64,000 nt of DNA from Geitlerinema sp. S16. Lineage in GTDB: Bacteria; Cyanobacteriota; Cyanobacteriia; Cyanobacteriales; Geitlerinemataceae. The notes under the pieces were generated by a model. That model was not told the origin of the DNA. It saw only the letters and a list, made by a program, of their open reading frames with translations, and did not search any database. The position numbers were made by a program, and so were the translations under genes. This document shows, in pieces, positions 49,598-59,498 of this stretch. The DNA lies in NCBI GenBank assembly GCA_011390275.1, contig JAABST010000009.1, positions 1 through 64,000 of the forward strand. Direction: 5' to 3'. Position 1 is the stretch's first letter. Every line of letters begins with the position of its first letter.

Positions 49598-51361
49598 TTA
49601 TTCGGCTTCCGGCGTGTTTGGCGTTGCTTCCGGTTTGGGAGTTTCTGGTGTTTCTTCCGGTTTATTATTGCTTGCCGTAAACGGTTGTAGTGCCAGTGAT
49701 AGATCGATCGTCAATTGATCCGGTGTGTTTGACGCCAGCGTTGCACCAAAACCGCGCATGGCTCCGAGCAATATTGTTGACTGTGGAGACAGGAGTTGGC
49801 TCGCGCCAACGGGGATGCTTTGAAGCTGTTGATACACCTGAGCCAGGTTGAAATAGGCGTAGCCCGTTTTCTCCGATGGCAGATCTTGCATCACATCCTG
49901 AAAATCAGGATTGGTCGAGAGACTGGTCTCTGGGGGTTGGGCGATCGCATCGATCGCCGGAGCGCTGAGACCCACGATCAGATTGCGATCGTCGCGCCAG
50001 CCATAGCCAAACAGCCCGCCCGCACCGATGCCGGGAACCGGAACTGTCCATTCTTTAACGTCGATTTCGCCCACTTTGCGATCGGCTTGGCTGAGCGGTA
50101 CGGGGATGCGGCTCTTGAGGGCATCGGAGAGTTTCGTTAGGGCGGTGGTGGCAGCAGCGCGATCGCTTGTTTCGGCGGTGGCGGCAGCGGCAAGACCGAA
50201 CTGTTGCAGTAAACCCGTGGTGACGGGAAACGCGCCGATCGCCGCTTCACCGTCCATCCAGCTAAACACGTCGCGATCGGCATCAAGCCCGATGTTGCTC
50301 AACCCATCGCGGACTACCGCCAAAGCCTGTTTCGCTTGGGGAAGTGCGGTGTCACCTTCGGCGCTGGCGACAAGCTGTGTCCAGGTTTGGGCGATGTTGT
50401 TCCCCGCGAGGAGGAGGATTGTCTGCTCAGGGAATTGGGTTTCGGGGCGATCGGAAATGGGGACAAATTTGGGCAGTTCGCGATCGCCATTGAGGAAGAC
50501 GTTGATGCTGCCGTGGAGACCGATGTCGGTGACGTTAACCGTGGCGATCGAAGCGCGAATCGGTGGTGTTTCGCTGGATGTTTCGTCGGGTGTTTTAGTG
50601 GTGTTCTCGTCGGTGTTGTCCGCCGTATTGGGCGAGGGGAAAGCGGAGGTGTCAGGAATATAAACCTGAAGTAATGGACGATCGACATCAGGGCTTTGAT
50701 CGAGGGCTTGTTGTAGATCCTCGTTGCTGCTCGCCGTTGTTTTCGCCTTCACATCGTCGATTACATTTTGCATATTTCCGAGCGAACCGGCCATGATTAA
50801 ATGGTCGTCGATCGTGGCGATCGTCGTTCCGCGTCCGGCCTCGTCGGGGCTAACTTGGATGATTTTGATGCCTTCGTATTCAGACTCGATCGCTGTGTCG
50901 CCCGCCTCGGATTGTAGGCCGCTGGCAAATTTGATCGCTTGAAGTTTGTCGCGAATCGCGATCGCAAAGTATGCATGGAGGTCGGGGCCGCCGGGTGCTT
51001 CATTGGCGATCGGTGTCGCCAACCCAAGGGTCACGCTACCCACCCACGGCTTGAGGTCGCGCTCCCATTCCAATCCCGGTGAAAATCCCGATAAAATTGC
51101 CGTCACCCGTCGCTGCATTTCCTCCTGGGCTTCCGGTGTGCCGAACTGCGCTAAATCGTCAAAGGTGGCGGTGGTGAGATGGGCGATCGCGATCGTTTCG
51201 TCCGGCAACATCGCCGCGTTTGCCTCTGCCGTCATTCCGGCAGCACTAGTACGATTCAACGTCCAGTAGGCGGCAGCTCCCCCGCCGATCAAGACCGCAG
51301 CACCGATCGCGGGAAAAACACAGCCGAAGCCTGATTTTTTAGGGGAGGAAGTCTCAGTCAT
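49598..51361 (-). CDS. DUF3352 domain-containing membrane-anchored protein
   Basis: GFGCVFPAIGAAVLIGGGAAAYWTL...AAMLPDETIAIAHLTTATFDDLAQFGTPEAQ. Confidence 0.85.
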   Translation of the reverse strand: MTETSSPKKSGFGCVFPAIGAAVLIGGGAAAYWTLNRTSAAGMTAEANAAMLPDETIAIAHLTTATFDDLAQFGTPEAQEEMQRRVTAILSGFSPGLEWERDLKPWVGSVTLGLATPIANEAPGGPDLHAYFAIAIRDKLQAIKFASGLQSEAGDTAIESEYEGIKIIQVSPDEAGRGTTIATIDDHLIMAGSLGNMQNVIDDVKAKTTASSNEDLQQALDQSPDVDRPLLQVYIPDTSAFPSPNTADNTDENTTKTPDETSSETPPIRASIATVNVTDIGLHGSINVFLNGDRELPKFVPISDRPETQFPEQTILLLAGNNIAQTWTQLVASAEGDTALPQAKQALAVVRDGLSNIGLDADRDVFSWMDGEAAIGAFPVTTGLLQQFGLAAAATAETSDRAAATTALTKLSDALKSRIPVPLSQADRKVGEIDVKEWTVPVPGIGAGGLFGYGWRDDRNLIVGLSAPAIDAIAQPPETSLSTNPDFQDVMQDLPSEKTGYAYFNLAQVYQQLQSIPVGASQLLSPQSTILLGAMRGFGATLASNTPDQLTIDLSLALQPFTASNNKPEETPETPKPEATPNTPEAE

Positions 51362-51580
51362 AGCAATTTTAGTAAAAAGAAATAGGCGAATAAATCCGCA
51401 GAATCATGATGCGTCGTTCAGACTAGGTCATCATGAAGTGCCGTGTGTCTACAGCCAAACCTAGAGGAATTACGCACAGTTGTTGATAGGGAAATCACGA
51501 CCGCAGCTCAATTAATAATGAATAATTAAGGATTGTGAGTTGTGAGTTGTGGATTGGAGAATTGTTCATTCAATCTTCGA

Positions 51581-52921
51581 TCACAGCAAACCCGCCGATT
51601 CGTAAAGGCGTCGCAGCGCGGCCAAGATGCGGCTACCGTAGTCGAGTTCCGGCGACCAGCGTCCCGATAATTGCTCGATCGCCGGAGCGATGCCGCGCGT
51701 CACGAAGCGAAAACGCGGATCGAGTGGCGGCTGTTGCACTAGGGCTTCGGTGCTGGCGTAGGCTTTCAGGTGTTGGATATGCGCCCGGACGCCGAGACGC
51801 GCCGAGGCAAAGGTGGCGCCACTGGCACGACCATCGGCGGAACCAAGGTTACCGAAATTATTTTGGGCGGGGTTGAGGTCTTGGCGAAAGCGAAGATAAT
51901 CGGTTTCGACGCACATTTGAGCGAAGGCGATGTCGTAGTTGATGCCCTCGATCGAGCCTTCCTCTTGGTACAGCTTCGGCAGGTCGGGATATTGGCGTTC
52001 GGCTCCAGGGTTGGCTTTGGCGAGAAATGCCTGCATCTGAAACGGGGTGGTGTTACCGTGGCCAACGATTTTATTTACCTGATTAATGCAGATCGACAGA
52101 ATCGATCGAATAATCACCGATCGTGACGGATTATCCCAGCTCACCGAAATGTTATATTCCCGTAGCTCCACCGCCCGCACATGCACCACGCCGTTATACA
52201 GCACACGCCGCACCTGCGCCGCCTGCGCCAGATCGACACCCAAACTATCGGCCAAATCGATCGGAATATACGCATTCCCCTCGACCAAAATGCCCGGTTC
52301 GCCGTGGGGTTTGCCGTTCATGACGATGCCAATTTCGGGATAGGCCGAGGTGGTCGTACCGTTGCGAGCCAACCAGTCCACGAGACCGGCGACCAATCCA
52401 GCGGCGAGGTCTTCGCGACGGTTTTGGATCAGGGCGCGATCGTCGGGATTGGTCAAAAAGCCAACTTCGGCCAGTAAGGACGGGACGATGATTTCACGGC
52501 AAAAGGCAAGACGACCGACGCCGCCGTTGGAGTCGGGCTGTGCGCCCCGGCTCGACAAGACGGGCAGGTAGGCGATGAGGCCACGCAGCAGCCGATCGGC
52601 GTCGCTAGCACGGGCATCGTTATTCGTAATGTAGTAAACGCTTGCCCCTTTGGCGACGGGGTTGGGGGCGGCGTTGGCGTGAACTTCGAGGGCAATATCT
52701 CCCGTACGAGCGCGGGTGTTGATCCACTCGATCGTCTGCTGTTGGCTGAGATCGTCGGGAACCGACAGCACCGACACGCGCCGCGATCGCAGCTCGCTGA
52801 CCATGGCATCCCGTAGGCGGATCATCTCCTGCGCTTCGGTCGTCCCCCCGGCGATCGTGCCGGGATCTTGTGTACCGTTCTCGTAACCACCATGACCGGC
52901 GGATAGAATCACCCGTCCCAT
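51581..52921 (-). CDS. Bifunctional peptidoglycan hydrolase: N-acetylmuramoyl-L-alanine amidase (Amidase_3) plus glucosaminidase-like domain
   Basis: VILSAGHGGYENGTQDPG, ALEVHANAAPNPVAKGASVYYI, LLAEVGFLTNPDDRALI; C-term IAFAQMCVETDYLRFRQDLNPAQNNFGNLGSADGRASG. Confidence 0.9.
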   Translation of the reverse strand: MGRVILSAGHGGYENGTQDPGTIAGGTTEAQEMIRLRDAMVSELRSRRVSVLSVPDDLSQQQTIEWINTRARTGDIALEVHANAAPNPVAKGASVYYITNNDARASDADRLLRGLIAYLPVLSSRGAQPDSNGGVGRLAFCREIIVPSLLAEVGFLTNPDDRALIQNRREDLAAGLVAGLVDWLARNGTTTSAYPEIGIVMNGKPHGEPGILVEGNAYIPIDLADSLGVDLAQAAQVRRVLYNGVVHVRAVELREYNISVSWDNPSRSVIIRSILSICINQVNKIVGHGNTTPFQMQAFLAKANPGAERQYPDLPKLYQEEGSIEGINYDIAFAQMCVETDYLRFRQDLNPAQNNFGNLGSADGRASGATFASARLGVRAHIQHLKAYASTEALVQQPPLDPRFRFVTRGIAPAIEQLSGRWSPELDYGSRILAALRRLYESAGLL

Positions 52922-53109
52922 TGCTGTCTCCTCGATCGCAAGCTGTGTCAGCTACCTACACTTGATATCTACGAATTTGGAGCATATCTACAAATTCGGG
53001 GCGCATTCGCCCTCACAGTTTTAGCATGTCGCCTTTCGTCTCGCATGGTTGGCGATCGTTCTACGTGACTCGAAAAAATTTCGTTTCAGCGTAATTGTCA
53101 TCACAAATA

Positions 53110-54828
53110 TTAGGAGTTATCCAGCGTATCTTGCAGATTTTTTAAGTTGAGTTGTGATGAGCGATCGCGCGTCTCCCGTGGTGCTTTTTTAAAGGTCAAT
53201 TCACCACGGCTAAGATCATAAAATTCCGGTCGGACGCGATTTTCGAGTAAGTCTTCGATCGTTAAAATCTGAATTCGAGCATAATCCTGACCATTTCCAG
53301 CGGAATAAACTCCGGCTTTCGCCGCTTCGCTGATCATGACCCGAGTCGGTGGCGTCATCGTGACAAATAAACCGATATCCGCTTGACGGGCTTCCATCGT
53401 GCCACGCAAGTCCCGAATCATCGACACACCCACATTTTTGCCACCCTTCACACTCACGACAATTTGCCGTACCACCGTCGGATCTTTCTTCGTACTGCTC
53501 GAATCAACATCTCGAAAATAAATTAAGCCATCGACACCACTATCTGCGCCTTTCTTTTTATCCTTATAGGGTTGAGCATTCACAAGTGAACAAGCCCACC
53601 ATTCAAACTGATAAGTATCACGATGAAAGAGATCGCGAGCCGCATCCAAGGTTTTCGGTGTTCCTTCCACATCAAACTGAATGCCAGGTTCGAGTTTGAC
53701 GCCGGTTTCATCCTGAACTTCCCGATCAGGAAAGGCATCGCGTAAGCGTTTTTCGATCAGGGAAATCGCAAGATGAGTGATGTCAATGCCGATCCATTGG
53801 CGATCGAGTGATTCTGCGGCGTGAACGGCAGTGCCACACCCGCAAAATGGATCGAGAACAATATCACCGGGATTACTGCTGATTTTAATGATTCGCTCTA
53901 GCAATGCCTGAGGTTTTTGAGTTGGATAGCCTAGTCGCTCCTTGGCTTGGGAATTAATCGGGGTAATATCATCCCAAACACTATTAATAGACTGACCTGG
54001 CTGCTCATCTAAATAGCGCTTAAGACGTGGTACTCTGTCTGAAGCTGACTGGATAATTAGCCCGTCATCATAGGCTTTTTGCATCCGTTCCTGAGTCCAG
54101 CGCCAAACTTTTTTAACCCCAAGAAATTCATAGGTTAAATTTGGTCGATCTGGATTTGGATTAATGAGATTGTCAAGTTGATAGCGCCGTCCATCTGGAT
54201 CTGTATGGTGATACTTTTCAGCTATTTTCGGTGGCAGTTTTTTGGGATCGTATGGAATATAAGTATGTTCGAGATTCCAGGTAAATTGATCGGACTTTGC
54301 ATAGAATAAAATCACATCATGATTTTTTGGGAAGCGACGTTTTGCCAATCCTTTGGCGGCTGTTCGTTTCCAGATAATTTCATTATTAAAATTGACGGGC
54401 GAAAAAATGATATCGAGAATCATCTTGAGATAATGACTCGCGGTTGGATCGCAATGGAGATAAAAATTACCGGTTGACTTCAAAACTCGGTGTAGCTCGA
54501 CCAAGCGAATCGCCATCATGACGAGATATGCAGACAGCGAATTTTGTCCCAGCGTTCGTACCAGCAGGTTGAGCAAGTCTGCGAGTTCACCTTTTTGTTT
54601 AAGCAGATCGTTTAGGTAGCGTTCTGACTGGATACCCCAAGCCCAAGTATCCTCAAACGCTGCAATTTGTGCGGTCGATCGCTCTCCCTTTTGGCTTTTA
54701 AACAGAACGTTGTAGCTCGTCTGAGAGTTAAAAGGCGGGTCGAGATAGATCAGATCAACCGACTCATCGGGTATATGTTCACGCAGAATATCGAGATTAT
54801 CACCGTAATACAGTCGCCGAATTGCCAT
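53110..54828 (-). CDS. DNA methyltransferase (DPPF-type, beta-like order) fused to an Mrr-like restriction endonuclease domain
   Basis: VDLIYLDPPFNSQTSYNVLF (motif IV) precedes VLDPFCGCGTAVHAAESLDRQWIGIDI (motif I); C-term DSGVDGLIYFRD...QIVVSVKGGKNVGVSMIRDLRGTMEARQADIGLFVTM. Confidence 0.88.
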   Translation of the reverse strand: MAIRRLYYGDNLDILREHIPDESVDLIYLDPPFNSQTSYNVLFKSQKGERSTAQIAAFEDTWAWGIQSERYLNDLLKQKGELADLLNLLVRTLGQNSLSAYLVMMAIRLVELHRVLKSTGNFYLHCDPTASHYLKMILDIIFSPVNFNNEIIWKRTAAKGLAKRRFPKNHDVILFYAKSDQFTWNLEHTYIPYDPKKLPPKIAEKYHHTDPDGRRYQLDNLINPNPDRPNLTYEFLGVKKVWRWTQERMQKAYDDGLIIQSASDRVPRLKRYLDEQPGQSINSVWDDITPINSQAKERLGYPTQKPQALLERIIKISSNPGDIVLDPFCGCGTAVHAAESLDRQWIGIDITHLAISLIEKRLRDAFPDREVQDETGVKLEPGIQFDVEGTPKTLDAARDLFHRDTYQFEWWACSLVNAQPYKDKKKGADSGVDGLIYFRDVDSSSTKKDPTVVRQIVVSVKGGKNVGVSMIRDLRGTMEARQADIGLFVTMTPPTRVMISEAAKAGVYSAGNGQDYARIQILTIEDLLENRVRPEFYDLSRGELTFKKAPRETRDRSSQLNLKNLQDTLDNS

Positions 54829-55014
54829 CGATTTCCAGCATTAAAGACAATATTCTTGATTATTGTACTGTTGATAATGAGATTCGTCGAAAATTGCTGA
54901 GACCTCATTACCCCTGAAGGCTTTTTCCGATCGCCATAATGGATGATAAATCTGCTCGACTCAACGGTTTGTTGTGTCTATCATTCCAGCTTTTTTAGAC
55001 CTCCTCACCTCATC

Positions 55015-56052
55015 ATGATCCTCCCCATTCCGAACCATTTCAACCCCGATCGCGTCAGCGAACTGCGTCGCATCCCCTACGCCGACCTCGCGATCGCCGC
55101 CAAAACCTGGGCAACCACCCATCAACTCCAACCCGCCACCGCCGACACCACCCGCATCGGACTCCTGGCGATCGATGTGCAAAACACCTTTTGTTTGCCC
55201 GACTTCGAGCTATTCGTCGGCGGACGCAGCGGAACCGGGGCGATCGACGACACCGCCCGCCTGTGCCGCTTCATTTACCAACACCTCGATCGCCTCACCG
55301 AAATCATCCCCACCCTCGACACCCACACCGCCCGCCAAGTCTTTCACCCCGCCTTTTGGCGCGACCCCGACGGCAACCCACCCGCCGCCATGACCACGAT
55401 TACGCTCGATGACATCGACGCCCGCCGCTGGCAGATTGACCCGAGCATGGCCGCGATCGCCGCTGATCAGGCTGGATTTCAAGGCGATCTCGACGCCTAC
55501 GCCCGTCACTACGTCGGCCAACTCACCGATGACGGTAAACTTCCCCTCACCATTTGGCCGTATCACTCCATGCTGGGCGGTGTCGGTCACGCTCTTGTCC
55601 CTGTCTTTGAGGAAGCTTGTTTCTTCCATAACATCGCCCGATCGAGCCAAACCCGCTTCGAGCTAAAGGGCAACAATCCCCTGACCGAAAATTATTCCGT
55701 TTTGCGCCCCGAAGTGATGACCGACGATCGCGGCACGGCGATCGCCGCTAAAAATACCGCCGCGATCGAGCATCTGCTCCAATTCGACGCCGTGATTATC
55801 GCTGGACAGGCCAAAAGCCACTGCGTCGCCTGGAGTATCCGCGACTTACTCACCGAAATCCAGGATCGCGATCCGAAGCTGGCAAATCGGGTCTATTTGC
55901 TCGAAGACTGCATGTCACCCGTCGTTGTCCCCGACGTGGTGGACTTCACCGACATGGCCGAAGCGGTCTTCGCCGAATTCGCCGCAGCCGGTATGCAGCG
56001 CGTCACCACGGCGACACCGATCGCCGACTGGCCGGATTTCCCGATCGCCTAA
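55015..56052 (+). CDS. Isochorismatase-family cysteine hydrolase (nicotinamidase-like)
   Basis: IGLLAIDVQNTFCLPDFELFVGG...DAVIIAGQAKSHCVAWSIRDLLTEI. Confidence 0.88.
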   Translation: MILPIPNHFNPDRVSELRRIPYADLAIAAKTWATTHQLQPATADTTRIGLLAIDVQNTFCLPDFELFVGGRSGTGAIDDTARLCRFIYQHLDRLTEIIPTLDTHTARQVFHPAFWRDPDGNPPAAMTTITLDDIDARRWQIDPSMAAIAADQAGFQGDLDAYARHYVGQLTDDGKLPLTIWPYHSMLGGVGHALVPVFEEACFFHNIARSSQTRFELKGNNPLTENYSVLRPEVMTDDRGTAIAAKNTAAIEHLLQFDAVIIAGQAKSHCVAWSIRDLLTEIQDRDPKLANRVYLLEDCMSPVVVPDVVDFTDMAEAVFAEFAAAGMQRVTTATPIADWPDFPIA

Positions 56053-56077
56053 CGGCCTCTCTGCGATCCGTCTCGGG

Positions 56078-56347
56078 CTAATCCGTCTCGGGCAGATCCG
56101 GTCGATCGTGCGATTTGGGTTCACCGATCTTGAGTTGTCGCTTCGAGGTTTTCAGCACATGCCAAAGTTCTTTGACCGCATCGTACGCCTCCTCGGGTGT
56201 GAGTTTGCCGCTTGTTTCGAGATTGCAAATAAAGCTAACCCGTTGGGCGAACTCTTGGAGATTGGCATTGAAAACAACATTCTCGGGTGTAAACTCGCCA
56301 TAGTAGCGGCCACGCGGAAATACAAACTTTTCAGCTTCATCGGTCAT
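56078..56347 (-). CDS. Small conserved-looking cyanobacterial hypothetical protein
   Basis: KFVFPRGRYYGEFTPENVVFNANLQEFAQRVSFICNLETSGKLTPEEAYDAVKELWHVLKTSKRQL. Confidence 0.75.
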   Translation of the reverse strand: MTDEAEKFVFPRGRYYGEFTPENVVFNANLQEFAQRVSFICNLETSGKLTPEEAYDAVKELWHVLKTSKRQLKIGEPKSHDRPDLPETD

Positions 56348-56463
56348 GGTTTAACTCCAGCTAGAACGAACACTCAAAACTTAGACCTTCGCATGGCTAT
56401 GATGCGTCACGAAAGCTGAACTTAAGATAATTTTAAGCTTTTTGTGGGGAAATACAGATTGAT

Positions 56464-58371
56464 TTAGGGGCGATTACTGGGCGAATCTGCGTCGCGGCAA
56501 TAGATGGTGTAGGCGGCGTTTTTGTAGTCCGCTGCACGGTTAAAGTCGGCTTGTGCAGTCGTGACGAAACAATCGGCGTCGTAGCGTTCCATGATGGCCG
56601 TGGCCTGGTCTGGGTCGAGCTGCTGATAGGCGGCCACGAGGTCCGATCGAATGTGGGCGATCCGCCGAGGGGTCTCGGGGTTGATCGCGGCAAGTTCGCG
56701 CTGCGTTCCGCCAGCGGTGAGATCGTCGAGACGGTTCAGCCATTCGATAACGCCCGATGCGGTTTTCGGGAAAAAATCAAAGGTGACGACGGTTCCGCGT
56801 TCTGCGAGGAACTGCACCCCGCGTAAATTGGGCGGCGCGACGATCGTCGCGTCCTGCGGTGTATGGGTTTGAATCCAGGCGTATAGTTCTCGCTCGGCGG
56901 GCGGCAGTCCTGAGGTTAGCCCCTCCTTGGGGTTCCCCAGAAATGGCACCAAATCGAAGCTCGTGCGCAGGACGATCGGTACGACCAACAGCCAGCACAA
57001 CCCATCAACCCCGGTGAAGGTTAGACCCAACAGACCCAGGCTTTGCAGGGCGCGGACGAAAAATAGCAGGGTGAACAGCGGCAGGAGCGTGTTAAACAGG
57101 CTGAAGGGGTCGTACTGCAACAACGAACCCGTGTCGTTAGTGGGGGCGATTAGCAGACCCAGCCCAAAGGGAATCGCGCAGACCAAAACGACCAGCAGGG
57201 CGCGACGCTTGGCAAAGCCGCGATCGATCTCCAGAGCCGCGCGTCGCTGGGTGACCGCGACCATATAAACCGACAGCGCCAAGACGATGAGATAGGTCGT
57301 CAGCTTGAGCCAGCCTGCGGTGTACCAGGTCGCGGGGTTGAGGTGGTCGGGGAAGCGGAAAAAGACGGTGATTTCGGAGGCTAAGACGTCGGAAATTGGC
57401 GGCATGGCGCTTCGTGTTTGCCACAGTCCTGGCAGTGCGGCGATCGCACCGATCGCAAACGGTACAAACACTTTCCAGGTGGCTTTCGTCCGCAGGGTTC
57501 CGAGAAACACATCTTCCAGGAAGCAACAAATCAAGATCACAAAAAAGCCATAGCCGCCAGTGAGCAAGTGAAATGACGCACCAATCCCGGTGAAGAGTGC
57601 CGCGAGGTAGCGCCGATCGCGCAGAAACAGGCCGATCGCGATCAGCAGGCAGGCATAGGCGATCGACTTCGCCCCAAAATCTGGCAGGAGGAACTCATCG
57701 GCGATCACACTTTGGGGATCGTTGGCCGCGAGCAGTAAGCCGTAGGCCAGTAAAAATAATTTGAGGTAGTGGCGTTTGAGGTTGGGAAAGCGTCCGGTAC
57801 ACACCAGCAGCAGCGAGGCGATCGTCACGCCTGCAAACCCGAAGTAGACCTGTGATGCACTGTCGATCGGGACCAGACGATTGAAGCCGAGCCAGAGCGA
57901 AATCGCCAGGAGCGAGGCTCCGAGCCGCAGGTCAAGCTGGCGCGTGATCAAGGCCAACCCCACGGCTAAGAGACCGTAGCAAAACAATCGCCCTATGACG
58001 ATCGTGCCGATCGGGCCGATCCACCCTACAAATCCGCTCGTCACCCACTCAAACAAGCCCGGATGACTAGTCGCCTGACGCAGATACCAATCCTGCGGTA
58101 ACCATGCTGGATCGGCGATCTGACGCGCGATCGTTAATACCTCAATTTCGTGGCTGAGGGGCTGAAATGTCCAGTTATAGGGCATCAGCAGCAGCGTGAT
58201 CGCGGTCAAGAGGGCGATCGTGCGCTGCCATAGAGGAGCCCAGGCTGTTGATGAGCGGTAATCAGACGAGCGGGAAACAGTCACAAGTGGGAAAAGCGCC
58301 CAAACGGCATATACAACGGCAAGCACCCTCTGTTTTACAGCGGGTAGCGAAATCCTACCGGTAATTGTCAA
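56464..58371 (-). CDS. Polytopic membrane protein, glycosyltransferase-like architecture
   Basis: 635 aa with ~10 hydrophobic segments and a soluble C-terminal domain (LYAWIQTHTPQDATIVAPPNLRGVQFLAERGTVVTFDF). Confidence 0.75.
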   Translation of the reverse strand: MTITGRISLPAVKQRVLAVVYAVWALFPLVTVSRSSDYRSSTAWAPLWQRTIALLTAITLLLMPYNWTFQPLSHEIEVLTIARQIADPAWLPQDWYLRQATSHPGLFEWVTSGFVGWIGPIGTIVIGRLFCYGLLAVGLALITRQLDLRLGASLLAISLWLGFNRLVPIDSASQVYFGFAGVTIASLLLVCTGRFPNLKRHYLKLFLLAYGLLLAANDPQSVIADEFLLPDFGAKSIAYACLLIAIGLFLRDRRYLAALFTGIGASFHLLTGGYGFFVILICCFLEDVFLGTLRTKATWKVFVPFAIGAIAALPGLWQTRSAMPPISDVLASEITVFFRFPDHLNPATWYTAGWLKLTTYLIVLALSVYMVAVTQRRAALEIDRGFAKRRALLVVLVCAIPFGLGLLIAPTNDTGSLLQYDPFSLFNTLLPLFTLLFFVRALQSLGLLGLTFTGVDGLCWLLVVPIVLRTSFDLVPFLGNPKEGLTSGLPPAERELYAWIQTHTPQDATIVAPPNLRGVQFLAERGTVVTFDFFPKTASGVIEWLNRLDDLTAGGTQRELAAINPETPRRIAHIRSDLVAAYQQLDPDQATAIMERYDADCFVTTAQADFNRAADYKNAAYTIYCRDADSPSNRP

Positions 58372-58612
58372 GTTTCGTTATTCCACCGACCGAAAGTACC
58401 GGAACAAAAATTTAGACTCGTAGGCTGAATTGAGGAATGAAACTCAACCGCAGTAAAGGTTTTAGCGATCCCGCTGGATTTTGCTACGTGCAGCCCAATC
58501 TACGAATTCATGCTGCTTTGAGACCATCTCTTTCAGGATGTCTGCGTAAGTCCTGAAAGTTCAACAACGTGTATTGTCGTTCCTCTGCTCTCTGGGAAGA
58601 CCGTGCTGGAGG

Positions 58613-58647
58613 CTCTGCGTCCTATGCTCTCACGACGCAGAGCATAG
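58613..58647. repeat. Interlocking inverted repeats (two mutually exclusive 9-bp stems)
   Basis: CTCTGCGTC(58613-58621)/GACGCAGAG(58634-58642) and CTATGCTCT(58622-58630)/AGAGCATAG(58639-58647). Confidence 0.85.
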
Positions 58648-58730
58648 AAACTTGTATCATCCCGATGTTCTGCGTCGAAATAAATACGAATTATCGCTCG
58701 TTTTAAGCTTAATTGATATAGGATGATCTT

Positions 58731-59336
58731 ATGACTGAATGGATTACGGAAACGATGAATTCCTTAGGCTACTTTGGAATTGCCTTTCTGATGTTATTGG
58801 AAAATCTTTTTCCGCCGATTCCTTCGGAATTAATTATGCCGTTGGCGGGTTTTGCGGTAGCCCAAGGGAACATGCAGCTTGTTCCGGCGATCGTGGCGGG
58901 CGTGATCGGTACAATCCTGGGCGCTTATCCGTGGTACTACGCTGGGAAACGAATTGGCCAAGTGGGGTTAAGACAACTGGCCGATCAGTATGGTCACTGG
59001 TTCGGTTTGTCGGGTGCGGATATTGATCAAGCCGATCGCTGGTTTCAGCAATACGGCAATAAAATCGTATTATTTGGCCGATTAGTACCCGGTATCCGAA
59101 CGCTGATTTCCCTACCCGCTGGTGTGGGTGCAATGCCGTTAGTTTCCTTCACGATTTACTCAACGATCGGCTCTATTCTATGGGTCGGATTGCTAACGAT
59201 CGGGGGTTACAACATAGGCGAAAACTACGATCTAATTGCAAAATATATCGACCCAGTTTCAAAAATAGTTGTCCTGTTCCTCGGACTGTTTTTCATTCTT
59301 TGGCTTATGAAGAAAAAGTTTTTAACAGAAGCCTGA
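58731..59336 (+). CDS. DedA family membrane protein
   Basis: LENLFPPIPSELIMPLAGFAVAQG, KIVLFGRLVPGIRTLISLPAGVGAMPL. Confidence 0.94.
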   Translation: MTEWITETMNSLGYFGIAFLMLLENLFPPIPSELIMPLAGFAVAQGNMQLVPAIVAGVIGTILGAYPWYYAGKRIGQVGLRQLADQYGHWFGLSGADIDQADRWFQQYGNKIVLFGRLVPGIRTLISLPAGVGAMPLVSFTIYSTIGSILWVGLLTIGGYNIGENYDLIAKYIDPVSKIVVLFLGLFFILWLMKKKFLTEA

Positions 59337-59437
59337 TTTCCTCATATTTCGCTAATTTTCTCAGGACAAATTACCCTGAAAGTGAAAAATAATTGATCGC
59401 TCAAACCGCCCTAATCTGATCGGCTGATCGGCAATAT

Positions 59438-59469
59438 TTCGAGAAGACCATCATTCGAGAAGACCATCA
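59438..59469. repeat. Perfect 2 x 16-bp tandem duplication (TTCGAGAAGACCATCA)
   Basis: 59438-59453 and 59454-59469 are identical. Confidence 0.95.
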
Positions 59470-59498
59470 AAGCGACCAAACGATATGGCTTGCGTGGT

